Of a stretch of 64,000 nt of DNA, positions 8,371-16,861 are shown in pieces. Made by a program: the position numbers and the translations under genes. Below the pieces are notes generated by a model that ran no database searches, was not told the DNA's origin, and was given only the letters and a program-made list of their open reading frames with translations. The stretch comes from Parvularcula sp. IMCC14364. GTDB taxonomy: Bacteria > Pseudomonadota > Alphaproteobacteria > Caulobacterales > Parvularculaceae. The DNA lies in contig NZ_CP132334.1 of the NCBI RefSeq assembly GCF_030758415.1, positions 868,001 through 932,000 on the forward strand, read 5' to 3'. How positions within the stretch are numbered: the stretch's first letter is position 1; each line of letters opens with the position of its first letter.

Positions 8371-8412
8371 TACTCCCGGAGGGACTCGAACCCCCGACCT
8401 AGCGGTTATGAG
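8371..8412 (-). other. 3' half of a tRNA with CAT anticodon, probable second attR scar
   Basis: The minus strand gives CTCATAACCGCTAGG, then the T-arm sequence GGGGGTTCGAGTCCC and an acceptor end CCGGGAGTA. The anticodon is CAT (Met or Ile type). No D arm or 5' acceptor strand is present to the right, and CCA is not encoded. As with the scar at 8040, a retained 3' half points to an element integrated from the right-hand side. Confidence 0.65.
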
Positions 8413-8414
8413 CC

Positions 8415-8510
8415 GGTTTCGAGGTGTCTATAGAAGTCTCTGTACGTCTCAAACACACACAAAATATAGCATTGGTGTCTACAGTAGTCTATAGCGGTCT
8501 ACACGAAACG
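8415..8510. repeat. GTCTATAG/GTCTACA repeat cluster
   Basis: The units GGTGTCTATAGAAGTCT, GGTGTCTACAGTAGTCTA and TAGCGGTCTACAC recur within about 90 bases next to the CAT-anticodon half tRNA. Spaced short repeats beside an att core are typical of recombinase arm sites, but this is an inference from position only. Confidence 0.4.
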
Positions 8511-8533
8511 CTGGCCTTTGTTACCCAAATGGC

Positions 8534-8950
8534 ATGTTTTGGTGGAAGTTGCTGTTACCCAAAAATAATTCGGGCAGAGCTGGTGATGTGAATCCGGCAG
8601 CTCTTGTGGTCAGGTTGCTCACATATGTGAAGGGTGACCAAAGCGGGGATGGGAGCACATCTCAATCCATGGCTTACAAAAAGGTGGGAAACATATTTTT
8701 TTACCTATGTGTGTTGATGTTTTCCAGAAATGTGTCCCACAGACGATCCCTAAATGCAGGTGGAGTGAGAATTGCCTCCAAAGGTACAAACCTGGTAGAG
8801 TTTTCCGATGATCGACTTGACATAATAATAAATAATATCAATGAGTTACACGGTTTCGCGTGCACTATGCGTGCAGTGAGAAAAGATTTGCAAGTACCAA
8901 ACAGGGTACACAAATCAAAAAATGGAGCACCTGTTTTAAGAGAAATATAG
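8534..8950 (+). CDS. Uncertain open frame, hypothetical
   Basis: A 138-codon frame with no recognisable domain, no good ribosome-binding site at its first ATG and a composition that looks only partly coding. The second half (GVRIASKGTNLVEFSDDRLDIIINNINELHGF) is more protein-like, so a shorter gene starting near ATG 8719 is possible. It sits just inside the presumed attR. I would not be surprised if it is not expressed. Confidence 0.25.
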   Translation: MFWWKLLLPKNNSGRAGDVNPAALVVRLLTYVKGDQSGDGSTSQSMAYKKVGNIFFYLCVLMFSRNVSHRRSLNAGGVRIASKGTNLVEFSDDRLDIIINNINELHGFACTMRAVRKDLQVPNRVHKSKNGAPVLREI

Positions 8951-8975
8951 GGGTATGAACGGCTGGAAAATTGCG

Positions 8976-9171
8976 TCAGTTCGCTTTGCTTTTCTTCTTT
9001 GAATTATTGAATAAGTCCAATTCGGTCACAGTTTTTTTAGTGGGAGGCTGTTCGGCAAGTTTTTGTATCTCGTTGTATGGCTCATAAGGTTAACCAGCCA
9101 TAAGTTCAGCAGCCATTTCCTGAGAATCTGAAGTTCGGACTGTTCCATTAACAGTTGGAATAAGCACCTGA
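8976..9171 (-). pseudogene. Possible gene remnant with an in-frame stop
   Basis: The minus strand reads VLIPTVNGTVRTSDSQEMAA, ELMAG, a TAA near 9090, then PYEPYNEIQKLAEQPPTKKT and a basic tail ending NSKKKSKAN before TGA at 8978-8976. Both sides of the stop look coding, so this may be the C-terminal end of a decayed gene. No family is recognised. The rest of 8951-9302 shows nothing else apart from the copper operator near its right end. Confidence 0.3.
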
Positions 9172-9251
9172 CACGATCAATTAGACGGTTAACTGATCCT
9201 TTAGGTGCATTTGTTAGGCTATTGTAAAGGATTTGAATCGCTGCCTTGTAT

Positions 9252-9268
9252 ATACCCTATAGGGGTAT
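9252..9268. promoter_or_regulatory. CsoR-type operator 1
   Basis: ATACCCTATAGGGGTAT is a G/C-tract dyad of the kind bound by CsoR/RcnR-family repressors. It lies about 35 bases before the start at 9303, the first gene of the copper pump operon. Closely similar dyads occur at 16443-16467 and 20381-20413, and a CsoR gene lies at 18247. Confidence 0.8.
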
Positions 9269-9302
9269 CGACATCAGTGAATATACTGGGTAAGAAGGGC
9301 AT

Positions 9303-9740
9303 ATGGTTCTAGTAAAGCAAATTGCGATTTGGACAGTTTTGATGACATTTCTCATCAATCCTGTATTCGCATGCTGCCATTCTGGCGCATATCCTGTTGA
9401 AGAATCCATGAGCACCATGGAGAGCGTAAATGGCTCTTCGCACAAAGGGTGTCACGATGCTGAGCCTTCACCGTCAGATGAGCAGCCCCAAAAGCATAAT
9501 CCGATGGAACCCATGGATTGTGCCGGATGTGTGCAGTGCGACGCGTATTATCAAAAATACAATGAAATCGCTCTAAAGGCCCTTGTGGCGGAATTGCCGA
9601 GTGGTGAGAAAACTCTCACCGCTGAAGCATCACTGCAAGTTGATGTTGCTCTCTGGACTTCTACCCGGTTGCGACCACCCAGTCTGGCGCCGCCAGTTCA
9701 GCTATCTCCTGTCCAACTGAATAATATTCTGATCCTCTGA
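9303..9740 (+). CDS. Small Cys/His-rich periplasmic protein leading the Cu efflux operon
   Basis: A 145-residue protein with a signal peptide (residues 1-23, ending VFA before CCHSG), then a Cys/His/Met-rich region with HKGCHD and MDCAGCVQCDAYY, and a Pro-rich tail (LRPPSLAPP). The layout resembles the small metal-binding proteins that open other RND metal operons (CzcI or DUF2946-like), but I cannot assign a family firmly. A probable CsoR operator lies directly upstream and the TolC-like gene follows after 82 bases. It probably binds or senses copper or silver in the periplasm. The protein at 29382 has a similar plan at the head of the Czc operon. Confidence 0.7.
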   Translation: MVLVKQIAIWTVLMTFLINPVFACCHSGAYPVEESMSTMESVNGSSHKGCHDAEPSPSDEQPQKHNPMEPMDCAGCVQCDAYYQKYNEIALKALVAELPSGEKTLTAEASLQVDVALWTSTRLRPPSLAPPVQLSPVQLNNILIL

Positions 9741-9822
9741 TCCTCGGGAACAATCATTCGTGATTGCGCCAGGCGTTTTGTCGTCTGTGCAATAGAAACA
9801 GTTTGTTACCGGATTAGTTATT

Positions 9823-11088
9823 ATGAAGAAATCTTGCTATCAGTGCCTGCTATTCAGCCCATTCTGTAAATGGGTACCTGCCTCGCTCGCGTTAATGCTC
9901 TCATGGAACACTTTCCCGATTGCTCATGCACAGACATTTAAGGAATTGGAACAGCAGCTGCTCGACCATCCGTCCATTGTGGCGCTGCGTTTCAGTGAAA
10001 CAGCAAGCCGCGAAAGTGCTGCTGCTAATATTGGCTTGCCGGACCCAGTCATTTCTGTCGGGGTGAACAATGTACCGTTGCAGGACCCCGCATTTGACAG
10101 GTTTTTGCCGACCCACAAGGCGATTGGGGTCCGTCAGTCTTTGCCAAATTTTGCCGAACGCCGCGCGCTGTCTTCTGCCAATGAGCGCAGAGCCTCATTG
10201 CAAAAACTTCAGGCCGAGTGGCAATTCGTTACTCTAAGAGCGAAATTGATCAGTCTTCTGGCAACCCAAACTGCATTGAGTGAACAGCTCTCTATTCTGG
10301 CGGCGCGTGACATTAAATATAATGAACTGGAAGAGGTTATTCGTTCTGAAATTGATGCCGGACGCCCTGCCGTATTCAGGATAGCGGATATTGATATTGA
10401 ACGTGCCGATAGTGCTCGGGAAAAAGCTGCCATTTTGGCGTCACAGATTGAGGTAAGCGCCGGTATTGAAGAACTGGTCCTAATGGCAGCAAAGACACCT
10501 GCACCAGAAACCGCCCTTGCTCTGTGGGACGGGCAGGCTACCCGGTTTTATGCGGTGAGGTTGGCCGATCAGAACATCGATATCTCAGAGGCAGGCGTAT
10601 CAGCGGCAAAGGCTGCTTTTCGACCTGATTGGGGCGTATCGCTAACGTACCAGCAACGTGAAGAGGGTAGCGGTGCTCCCGGATCGACTTTTGCCGGTGA
10701 TGACTGGTTCTCTGCCAGCGTATCTGTCACCGTTCCCATATGGTCACGTCAGAACCAGCAGCCGAAACTGCGTGCTGCAAAAGCAAATGCAAATGCTCGT
10801 CGGCAGCAAAGCGAAGTTGCGGCGAGGGCCGCTCTCGCCGAGTGGCGGGTCTTGTCCGCAAAAATCGAAGCCAGCAACGACTTTCAGAAAATTCTGCGAG
10901 AAAAAATCTCAGCACTCGACAGCCGGATCGAAGCTCTGACCAGTAATTATGAAGCGGGGCTGGGAGATTATTCAACCATTCTCGACACTGAGATCACCCA
11001 ACTGAAATTTCAGAGCGATCTGGCAACTGAACGCGCCAGACAAGTTAGCCTGACAGCCCGGGCCAATAGCTTACTGGTGACACCATGA
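9823..11088 (+). CDS. cusC: Outer-membrane efflux protein, CusC/CzcC-like (TolC family)
   Basis: A 421-residue TolC-family channel. Residues 1-37 are a signal peptide ending in AHA before QTFKELEQ. The two TolC repeats are long helical regions rich in Ala, Glu, Gln and Arg, for example DPVISVGVNNVP, VRQSLPNFAERRAL and VTVPIWSRQNQQP (the second repeat). There is no lipobox, so it is not acylated at its N-terminus. Its stop overlaps the adaptor gene by four bases (ATGA), giving a tight outer-membrane, adaptor, pump order. It should form the exit duct for the CusA-like pump. Confidence 0.88.
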   Translation: MKKSCYQCLLFSPFCKWVPASLALMLSWNTFPIAHAQTFKELEQQLLDHPSIVALRFSETASRESAAANIGLPDPVISVGVNNVPLQDPAFDRFLPTHKAIGVRQSLPNFAERRALSSANERRASLQKLQAEWQFVTLRAKLISLLATQTALSEQLSILAARDIKYNELEEVIRSEIDAGRPAVFRIADIDIERADSAREKAAILASQIEVSAGIEELVLMAAKTPAPETALALWDGQATRFYAVRLADQNIDISEAGVSAAKAAFRPDWGVSLTYQQREEGSGAPGSTFAGDDWFSASVSVTVPIWSRQNQQPKLRAAKANANARRQQSEVAARAALAEWRVLSAKIEASNDFQKILREKISALDSRIEALTSNYEAGLGDYSTILDTEITQLKFQSDLATERARQVSLTARANSLLVTP

Positions 11089-12758
11089 GATCTTTAATAT
11101 TTGTCCTTTTCGTTTTGGTATATTCTCCTGTGATGGCGCAGGAGGCAGAACAATATACCTGTCCTATGCATCCGCACTATATCGCAGACCAGATGGGTAC
11201 CTGCCCGATTTGTGGCATGGACCTGGTGCCCGCTAAAGCAGACACGAACCAATCCCCGGGCAGTGGTGTGATTGTTTCTTCTGAAATGATCCAGACAATG
11301 GGCATACGCGCTGCACCAGTGCGTATGCAGAGTGTTGGTGATACGATCCGCAGCTTCGGCAATGTAATGCCAAGTACGCGACTTGAAACGGTTGTTGCCT
11401 CACGTGTTGAAGGCTGGATTGAAGACCTCGCTGTTTCGGCTGAAGGCGACGCCGCAGCAGCAGGAGACCTCCTCTACAGTGTCTACAGTCCTGATCTGAT
11501 CGCGGCGCAGAGAGACTTCATTAATGCGCTTAAATCCGGTTCAGTCGCGCGCAGCAGTGCAACAGAGCGACGCCTGAAATCACTCGGGATGCAATCTGGC
11601 GTGATTGCGTCTGTCAGGAAATCAAGGACCGTTATTGAGCGGTTACCGGTTTATGCCGAAGAGGCCGGTGTTGTTTCATATCTGGCGGTTCGCGATGGCG
11701 ATTATATCAAACCTGGGGCACCGATCATGCGATTGCAAAATTATGAACGGGTCTGGATCGTGGCCTCTGTAGCAGAAAAAGACATGAGGCGGATCAAAAA
11801 GGATACAAGCGCTGTTCTTTCATTGCCAGACATTAGCGAGGAACGCCAGGGCAAAGTGGATTATGTCTATCCGACGATTGACGAGGCGACCCGGACCGGG
11901 AAGGTCAGAATTGTTGCAGCGAATGAAGAGGGACTGTTGAAGCCCGGTGGCTATGCCGATGTCACCTTTGCTGTCGGAGAGCAGATGGTACTTGCTGTCC
12001 CGACAGAAGCCATTTTGCACGGTAGTGATGGTGCCCATGTTGTGACCATGACCAGCGACCAGGCTTTCAAACCAGTCATAATACGGACCGGTATCAGTGC
12101 AAACGGCTATACAGCTGTCGAAGCAGGCCTCGCTGAAGGAGACATGGTTGTGGTCAGCGGTCAGTTTTTGCTCGATTCAGAAGCGAGCCTGCGGGAAGGT
12201 TTCCGCAAGATGACACCGGCCACGAGCCTGATAGAAATGGATCGTGAGACACCTCTGTCAAAACTCCCCGTGAACGCTGAAACCCTGGCGCTGATTGACC
12301 ATTTTGTCGATGCCGGGCTTTATTTTCACGAAGCTTTAAACGACAATTACCGCGTTGATCCATTTTTTCTGGAGGCGTCATTGAAAGCCGGGGAGGGCCT
12401 TCTCGGCACCTTCGGCGACACCCGGCTTGCGCCTGTCATCAACGAGGCGATGCAGACCATTGAAGCAGCACAACGCTCTCCTGAGGCAGATGATCATAAA
12501 ACGGCACTTCGTGAGGCGCTCGCAAGTTTAGTGATTGCTCTTGAGCCGTGGTTCCTTGACGGCGCCCCAATTCATTATCGTGATCTTGGCTTGGCGCTGT
12601 TCCGGGATGAAGCATCTGGCAATCTGTGGGTGCAAGAAGGGGATGCGGCAAGCAATCCGTTTGGTAATGGCCCGTCGGTGCTGATCGAATGGCCTGATCC
12701 TATGGCCGGGATGGCACAGGATAACCCTGATCCGTCCCATGCCGGGCATGTACATTGA
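11085..12758 (+). CDS. cusB: Periplasmic adaptor of a Cu/Ag RND pump (CusB-like) with metal-binding N-terminus
   Basis: A 557-residue membrane fusion protein. After the signal peptide (residues 1-18) comes a heavy-metal-binding domain, YTCPMHPHYIADQMGTCPIC then GMDLVP, typical of CusB and CopB-type proteins. The middle carries the barrel-sandwich and helical hairpin (VEGWIEDLAVSAEGDAAAAG, YSPDLIAAQRDFINAL) and the beta-barrel (VWIVASVAEKDMRRIKK). A C-terminal extension of about 150 residues (from about residue 400), His-rich at its very end (DPSHAGHVH), exceeds the usual family length of about 400 and may be an extra metal-handling domain. It sits between the TolC and RND genes with overlaps on both sides. 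Confidence 0.9.
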   Translation: MRSLIFVLFVLVYSPVMAQEAEQYTCPMHPHYIADQMGTCPICGMDLVPAKADTNQSPGSGVIVSSEMIQTMGIRAAPVRMQSVGDTIRSFGNVMPSTRLETVVASRVEGWIEDLAVSAEGDAAAAGDLLYSVYSPDLIAAQRDFINALKSGSVARSSATERRLKSLGMQSGVIASVRKSRTVIERLPVYAEEAGVVSYLAVRDGDYIKPGAPIMRLQNYERVWIVASVAEKDMRRIKKDTSAVLSLPDISEERQGKVDYVYPTIDEATRTGKVRIVAANEEGLLKPGGYADVTFAVGEQMVLAVPTEAILHGSDGAHVVTMTSDQAFKPVIIRTGISANGYTAVEAGLAEGDMVVVSGQFLLDSEASLREGFRKMTPATSLIEMDRETPLSKLPVNAETLALIDHFVDAGLYFHEALNDNYRVDPFFLEASLKAGEGLLGTFGDTRLAPVINEAMQTIEAAQRSPEADDHKTALREALASLVIALEPWFLDGAPIHYRDLGLALFRDEASGNLWVQEGDAASNPFGNGPSVLIEWPDPMAGMAQDNPDPSHAGHVH

Positions 12759-12768
12759 GGGGGTGAAG

Positions 12769-15700
12769 ATGATGGATACGCATGATCCTCTCTCAGGCCG
12801 GGACCCGTCGCAGTCCACGATTGCACGGTCGATTGAATGGTCGGTGAATAATCAATTGATTGTCCTGGTGCTGGCGGCAACGCTCGCTGTTACCGGCTGG
12901 ATTGCAGTGCGCAATACGCCCCTTGATGCCATTCCTGATTTAACAGACACGCAGATCATTATTCGGACGGATTTTCCAGGACAGTCACCGCAGATTGTCG
13001 AAGACCTGGTAACATATCCGCTGTCTAACAGCCTGCTGGGCCTGCCACGCACAAAGGATGTGCGGGGCGCGTCCATGTTTGGTACCAGCTTTGTCTATGT
13101 CATTTTTGAGGATGATGTGGATCTCTACTGGGCGAGATCACGCGTTGTGGAAGCGCTCTCGCGCCTCGGGAGCCAGTTGCCTCAAAGCGCCACACCGCGC
13201 ATCGGACCCGATGCTACAGGGGTTGGCTGGGTCTATCAGTATGCGCTGGTCGACAAGACCGGGCAGCGCGATCTGGCCGAATTACGCACCTTACAGGACT
13301 GGTTTTTAAAACTGGAGCTTGCGGGCGTCGAAGGAGTGTCGGAAGTTGCCTCAGTTGGCGGATTTGAGCGTGAATATCAGGTGCTGATCGACCCTAACCG
13401 CCTGCGGGCATTTGATGTGCCGCTCACAAAAATTGCCGCTGCTGTCAAAGCCGCCAGCGGTGAAGTCGGTGGCCGGGTGATGGAGCAGGGGGAGACGGAA
13501 TATGTGATCCGGTCCTCTGGATATGTCAAAAACACGGACGATTTGAAGCAGATTGTTCTTTATGCCGATAATGGGACGCCAGTAACACTGGGCGATGTGG
13601 CTCTGATCATTGAGGGTCCGGCGCTGCGGCGGGGAATTGTCGAACTGAATGGCGAAGGCGAGACGGTTGCTGGCATTGTCATTATGCGCGATGGCGAGAA
13701 TGCTTTAGACGTTGCGGAACGCGTTAAAGAAAAACTCAAAGTGCTTCAGCGGGGCTTGCCGGAGGGTGTCGAAATCCAAACGGTCTATGATCGGGGGCCT
13801 CTGATCGAAGGCGCTGTGTCCTATTTAGAACATAAGCTGATTGAGGAGGGAATTGCTGTTGCCCTGGTGACATTGCTGTTTCTCTTACATGTCCGGGCTG
13901 CTTTTGTTTCCATCATCACGCTACCGCTTGGCGTACTTGGTGCCTTTTTAATAATGTCGGCACAAGGCGTCACTGCAAATATCATGTCCCTTGGTGGTAT
14001 CGCGATTGCCATTGGCGCCATGGTCGATGCTTCCATTGTCATGGTAGAAAATGCGTCCCGACGATTATCCGCACTGCCTCATGATGCAGGGGAGGCCGAA
14101 CGCCGCCGGGTGATCTTAAAGGCGGCACGGGAGGTGGGGCCTGGATTATTCTTCTCCCTCTTGATTATTACGGTATCCTTTCTGCCGGTCTTCGCTCTCA
14201 CCGGGGAAAGTTACAGGCTGTTCTCGCCATTGGCCTTTACCAAGACCTATGCCATGGCGTTTGCCGCCTTGTTATCGGTCACTCTGGTGCCGGTTCTTAT
14301 GCTGTGGCTTTTGAAAGGGCGAATTGCGCCAGAAGAGAAAAATCCTCTCAACAGGTTTTTTATTGCGGCCTATCGGCCAGTCCTGCAGCTTGCCCTGAAG
14401 TTCAAATGGCTGACAGTGGGGGCGGCCATTTTCATGATGGCGACGGTTGCCTGGCCAGTATCACGACTTGGTTCTGAATTTATGCCTGCGCTCTATGAAG
14501 GTGAACTGCTTTATATGCCAACGACATTGCCAGGTGTTTCGGCGACAAAAATGCGTGAGCTGTTGGGGCAAACCAACCGCCTTATTGAAACCGTGCCGGA
14601 AGTCGACAACGTCTTTGGCAAGGCAGGTCGTGCTGACACCGCAACTGATCCTGCACCGCTTACGATGATTGAAACCTGGATACGGCTTAAGCCGCGCAGC
14701 GACTGGCGCCCCGGGATGACTCCCGAAAAGTTGATTGAGGAATTGAATACCCGGGTTACCATGCCAGGGCTTGTCAATTCCTGGGGATATCCGATTAAAA
14801 TCCGTATGGATATGGTTTCAACCGGCGTTCGAACGCCCATAGGGATCAAAATCACCGGCGATGACCTGGAAAAAATTGCCGATCTTGCATTGGAGATTGA
14901 GCAGGTGGTGAAAACTGTCTCAGGTACGCGATCCGCTTTTGCAGATCGTGTTATTGGAGGTAAATATCTCGAAATCTTGCCCGACCGCAAAGAGCTGGCG
15001 CGACGTGGTATCGACATGCAGACATTCCAGGCGGTGATACAGACGGCGCTTGGCGGAATGAAGCTTGCCGAAAGTGTCGAAGGTCGCGAACGGTACAATA
15101 TTATGCTCCGCTATGACCGGCCATTTAGAGAGAGCGGTGATGCGATTGCGGATATTTTGATCCCGACACAGAGTGGGGCGCATATTCCGATCGGTGAAGT
15201 CGCGACCATTCAGTATACCGAAGGGCCACCGATGATAAGGTCAGAAAACGCCCGATTGACCGGCTGGGTGTTCGTGGACATCGCCGAACGCGACCTCGGC
15301 GGATATGTGGCTGATGCACGCGAGGTCGTGGCACGCGATGTGTCGCTGCCGCCGGGGTATGCTGTCGACTGGTCTGGTCAGTATGAACAGCTGGAAGAGG
15401 CCAATGCCCAGCTTGCCCTGGCGATCCCTGCCGCCATTGTGTTGATATTCCTGCTTTTGATGCTGCATTTCGGGCGGCTTGACCGCACCATCATGATCAT
15501 GGCGTCGCTGCCGTTCGGACTGATCGGCGGGCTCTGGGCTGTATATCTTGCAGGGTATAATTTGTCCGTCGCAGTGGCTGTCGGGTTCATTGCCCTGGGA
15601 GGTATTGCCGTTGAAACGGCGGTGGTCATGCTGCTTTATCTGGATGCGCGTATTCGCGAGCAACCACCGAAAACGCTACAAGAACTGTCGACGGCAGTGA

Positions 15701-15960
15701 TGGAAGGCGCCGTATTGCGGGTACGCCCCAAACTGATGACTGTGGCAACGATCCTGGTGGGGCTTGCGCCGATTTTTATTACGTCGGGCCTTGGGGCGGA
15801 CGTCATGCGCCGGATTGCCCTGCCTATGCTGGGCGGCATGGTTTCAACCCTCATTTTGACGCTGGTCGTTATACCTGTCTTCTATTATATCTGGGTGGGG
15901 CGATCACTTCAGCGGCAGGCATTAACCCCTGATGCTGCAATCAGGACACAATTCAACTAG
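12769..15960 (+). CDS. cusA: Heavy-metal RND pump, CusA-like
   Basis: A 1063-residue inner-membrane proton antiporter of the HME-RND class. TM1 is near residues 25-45 (LIVLVLAATLAVTGW), followed by the porter domain (DLTDTQIIIRTDFPGQSPQI). TM4 carries the family motif AMVDASIVMVENASRRL, and a second porter domain precedes the last six TM segments (GFIALGGIAVETAVVMLLYL). I chose ATG 12769, eight to nine bases after GAGGGGG; an ATG at 12739 in frame lies inside the adaptor gene. With the two preceding genes it forms a complete tripartite pump. The CusF and CopC/D neighbours favour Cu(I)/Ag(I) as substrate. Confidence 0.93.
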   Translation: MMDTHDPLSGRDPSQSTIARSIEWSVNNQLIVLVLAATLAVTGWIAVRNTPLDAIPDLTDTQIIIRTDFPGQSPQIVEDLVTYPLSNSLLGLPRTKDVRGASMFGTSFVYVIFEDDVDLYWARSRVVEALSRLGSQLPQSATPRIGPDATGVGWVYQYALVDKTGQRDLAELRTLQDWFLKLELAGVEGVSEVASVGGFEREYQVLIDPNRLRAFDVPLTKIAAAVKAASGEVGGRVMEQGETEYVIRSSGYVKNTDDLKQIVLYADNGTPVTLGDVALIIEGPALRRGIVELNGEGETVAGIVIMRDGENALDVAERVKEKLKVLQRGLPEGVEIQTVYDRGPLIEGAVSYLEHKLIEEGIAVALVTLLFLLHVRAAFVSIITLPLGVLGAFLIMSAQGVTANIMSLGGIAIAIGAMVDASIVMVENASRRLSALPHDAGEAERRRVILKAAREVGPGLFFSLLIITVSFLPVFALTGESYRLFSPLAFTKTYAMAFAALLSVTLVPVLMLWLLKGRIAPEEKNPLNRFFIAAYRPVLQLALKFKWLTVGAAIFMMATVAWPVSRLGSEFMPALYEGELLYMPTTLPGVSATKMRELLGQTNRLIETVPEVDNVFGKAGRADTATDPAPLTMIETWIRLKPRSDWRPGMTPEKLIEELNTRVTMPGLVNSWGYPIKIRMDMVSTGVRTPIGIKITGDDLEKIADLALEIEQVVKTVSGTRSAFADRVIGGKYLEILPDRKELARRGIDMQTFQAVIQTALGGMKLAESVEGRERYNIMLRYDRPFRESGDAIADILIPTQSGAHIPIGEVATIQYTEGPPMIRSENARLTGWVFVDIAERDLGGYVADAREVVARDVSLPPGYAVDWSGQYEQLEEANAQLALAIPAAIVLIFLLLMLHFGRLDRTIMIMASLPFGLIGGLWAVYLAGYNLSVAVAVGFIALGGIAVETAVVMLLYLDARIREQPPKTLQELSTAVMEGAVLRVRPKLMTVATILVGLAPIFITSGLGADVMRRIALPMLGGMVSTLILTLVVIPVFYYIWVGRSLQRQALTPDAAIRTQFN

Positions 15961-15991
15961 AACAACAAACCTTTGAGAGGAGATCGATCAA

Positions 15992-16423
15992 ATGACACGA
16001 AGGAAACTGGGCCTTGTTGCCGTCTTGGGGCTGGCGTCCCTTGCCGCATGCGGACAATCCCATGACGGACATGGAAACCATGACAAGGACAACCCCGAGA
16101 TGGCTGACCATAGCGGGCATGATATGAAAGATCATGACATGAAAACCGCACCAGACGCGATGATCCCGGTAAATGGGAAAGTGGTGCAGGTATTCGCAGA
16201 TGCAGGACGGATCAAGATCGATCACGAGGAAATCCCGGCAATCAATATGGCGGCAATGACCATGTCTTTCGAGGCAGGCGGAGATGTGGACCTTGTGCGG
16301 TTCAGCGAAGAGGATGCGGTCCACTTCATGCTGAAACAAGGGCGCGATGGCTCTTTCCGCATTATGCAGATGTGTAAGACCGACGGCAGTGATGATGAAT
16401 GCATGAGCAACATGAATCACTGA
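15992..16423 (+). CDS. cusF: Periplasmic Cu/Ag chaperone, CusF-like
   Basis: A 143-residue lipoprotein-like protein (LASLAAC lipobox near residues 15-21) with a His/Met/Asp-rich linker (HDGHGNHDKD, HSGHDMKDHDMK) and a C-terminal CusF-type OB domain: GKVVQVFADAGRIKIDHEEIP then INMAAMTMSF. The His of IDHEEIP and the two Met of AMTMSF match the CusF copper ligands. The capping Trp seen in E. coli CusF appears to be Met here. It follows the pump by 31 bases behind a GGAG site and should hand copper to the adaptor. Confidence 0.88.
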   Translation: MTRRKLGLVAVLGLASLAACGQSHDGHGNHDKDNPEMADHSGHDMKDHDMKTAPDAMIPVNGKVVQVFADAGRIKIDHEEIPAINMAAMTMSFEAGGDVDLVRFSEEDAVHFMLKQGRDGSFRIMQMCKTDGSDDECMSNMNH

Positions 16424-16442
16424 CGGCATGATAATAAATTGA

Positions 16443-16467
16443 CCTTATACCCTATAGGGGTATAAGG
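16443..16467. promoter_or_regulatory. CsoR-type operator 2 over a promoter
   Basis: A 25-base dyad starting CCTTATACCC and closing GGGTATAAGG. It overlaps a plausible promoter, TTGACC at 16439-16444 and TATAAG at 16461-16466 (16-base spacer), 36 bases before the CopC start. Binding by CsoR would block this promoter. Confidence 0.85.
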
Positions 16468-16503
16468 TTGGGGATGGGATCGTTCATTCCCGGAGGGTAT
16501 TCT

Positions 16504-16851
16504 ATGCGCATTTTAGCAGCCATTCTGGCGTCAATCATGGTGCTGGCAGGCACAACAGCCCTTGCACATTCCATGATTAAAGAGATTAATATCTCTTCCG
16601 GGGACAGCTTTGCGGTGTCTCCTGAAACATTCGACATCACCTTCAGTCATAAGGCGTCGCTCGCCGATATTGAACTTGAAACGTCGTCAGGTATGGCGAT
16701 TGAAACCGGTTTTGAAAGCGACGACGATATGTCGGCAAGCTTCAGTGTCGATCTGCCGACCCTGGAAAACGGTGACTATCTGTTAACATGGAAAGCCGTC
16801 GCGCGCGATGGGCATATCATGTCAGATACGATCGATTTTTCTGTCGAATGA
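16504..16851 (+). CDS. copC: Periplasmic copper-binding protein CopC
   Basis: A 115-residue protein with a signal peptide ending TTALA, so the mature protein begins with His (HSMIKEIN), the usual Cu(II)-binding amino terminus of CopC. The second ligand His lies in ARDGHIMSD near the C-terminus, and LLTWKAVARDGH is the conserved CopC motif. ATG 16504 is preceded by GGAGGG; an earlier ATG at 16468 would lie almost on the operator. It is followed at once by CopD, the usual partner. Confidence 0.92.
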   Translation: MRILAAILASIMVLAGTTALAHSMIKEINISSGDSFAVSPETFDITFSHKASLADIELETSSGMAIETGFESDDDMSASFSVDLPTLENGDYLLTWKAVARDGHIMSDTIDFSVE

Positions 16852-16861
16852 TGCAGCTGGC

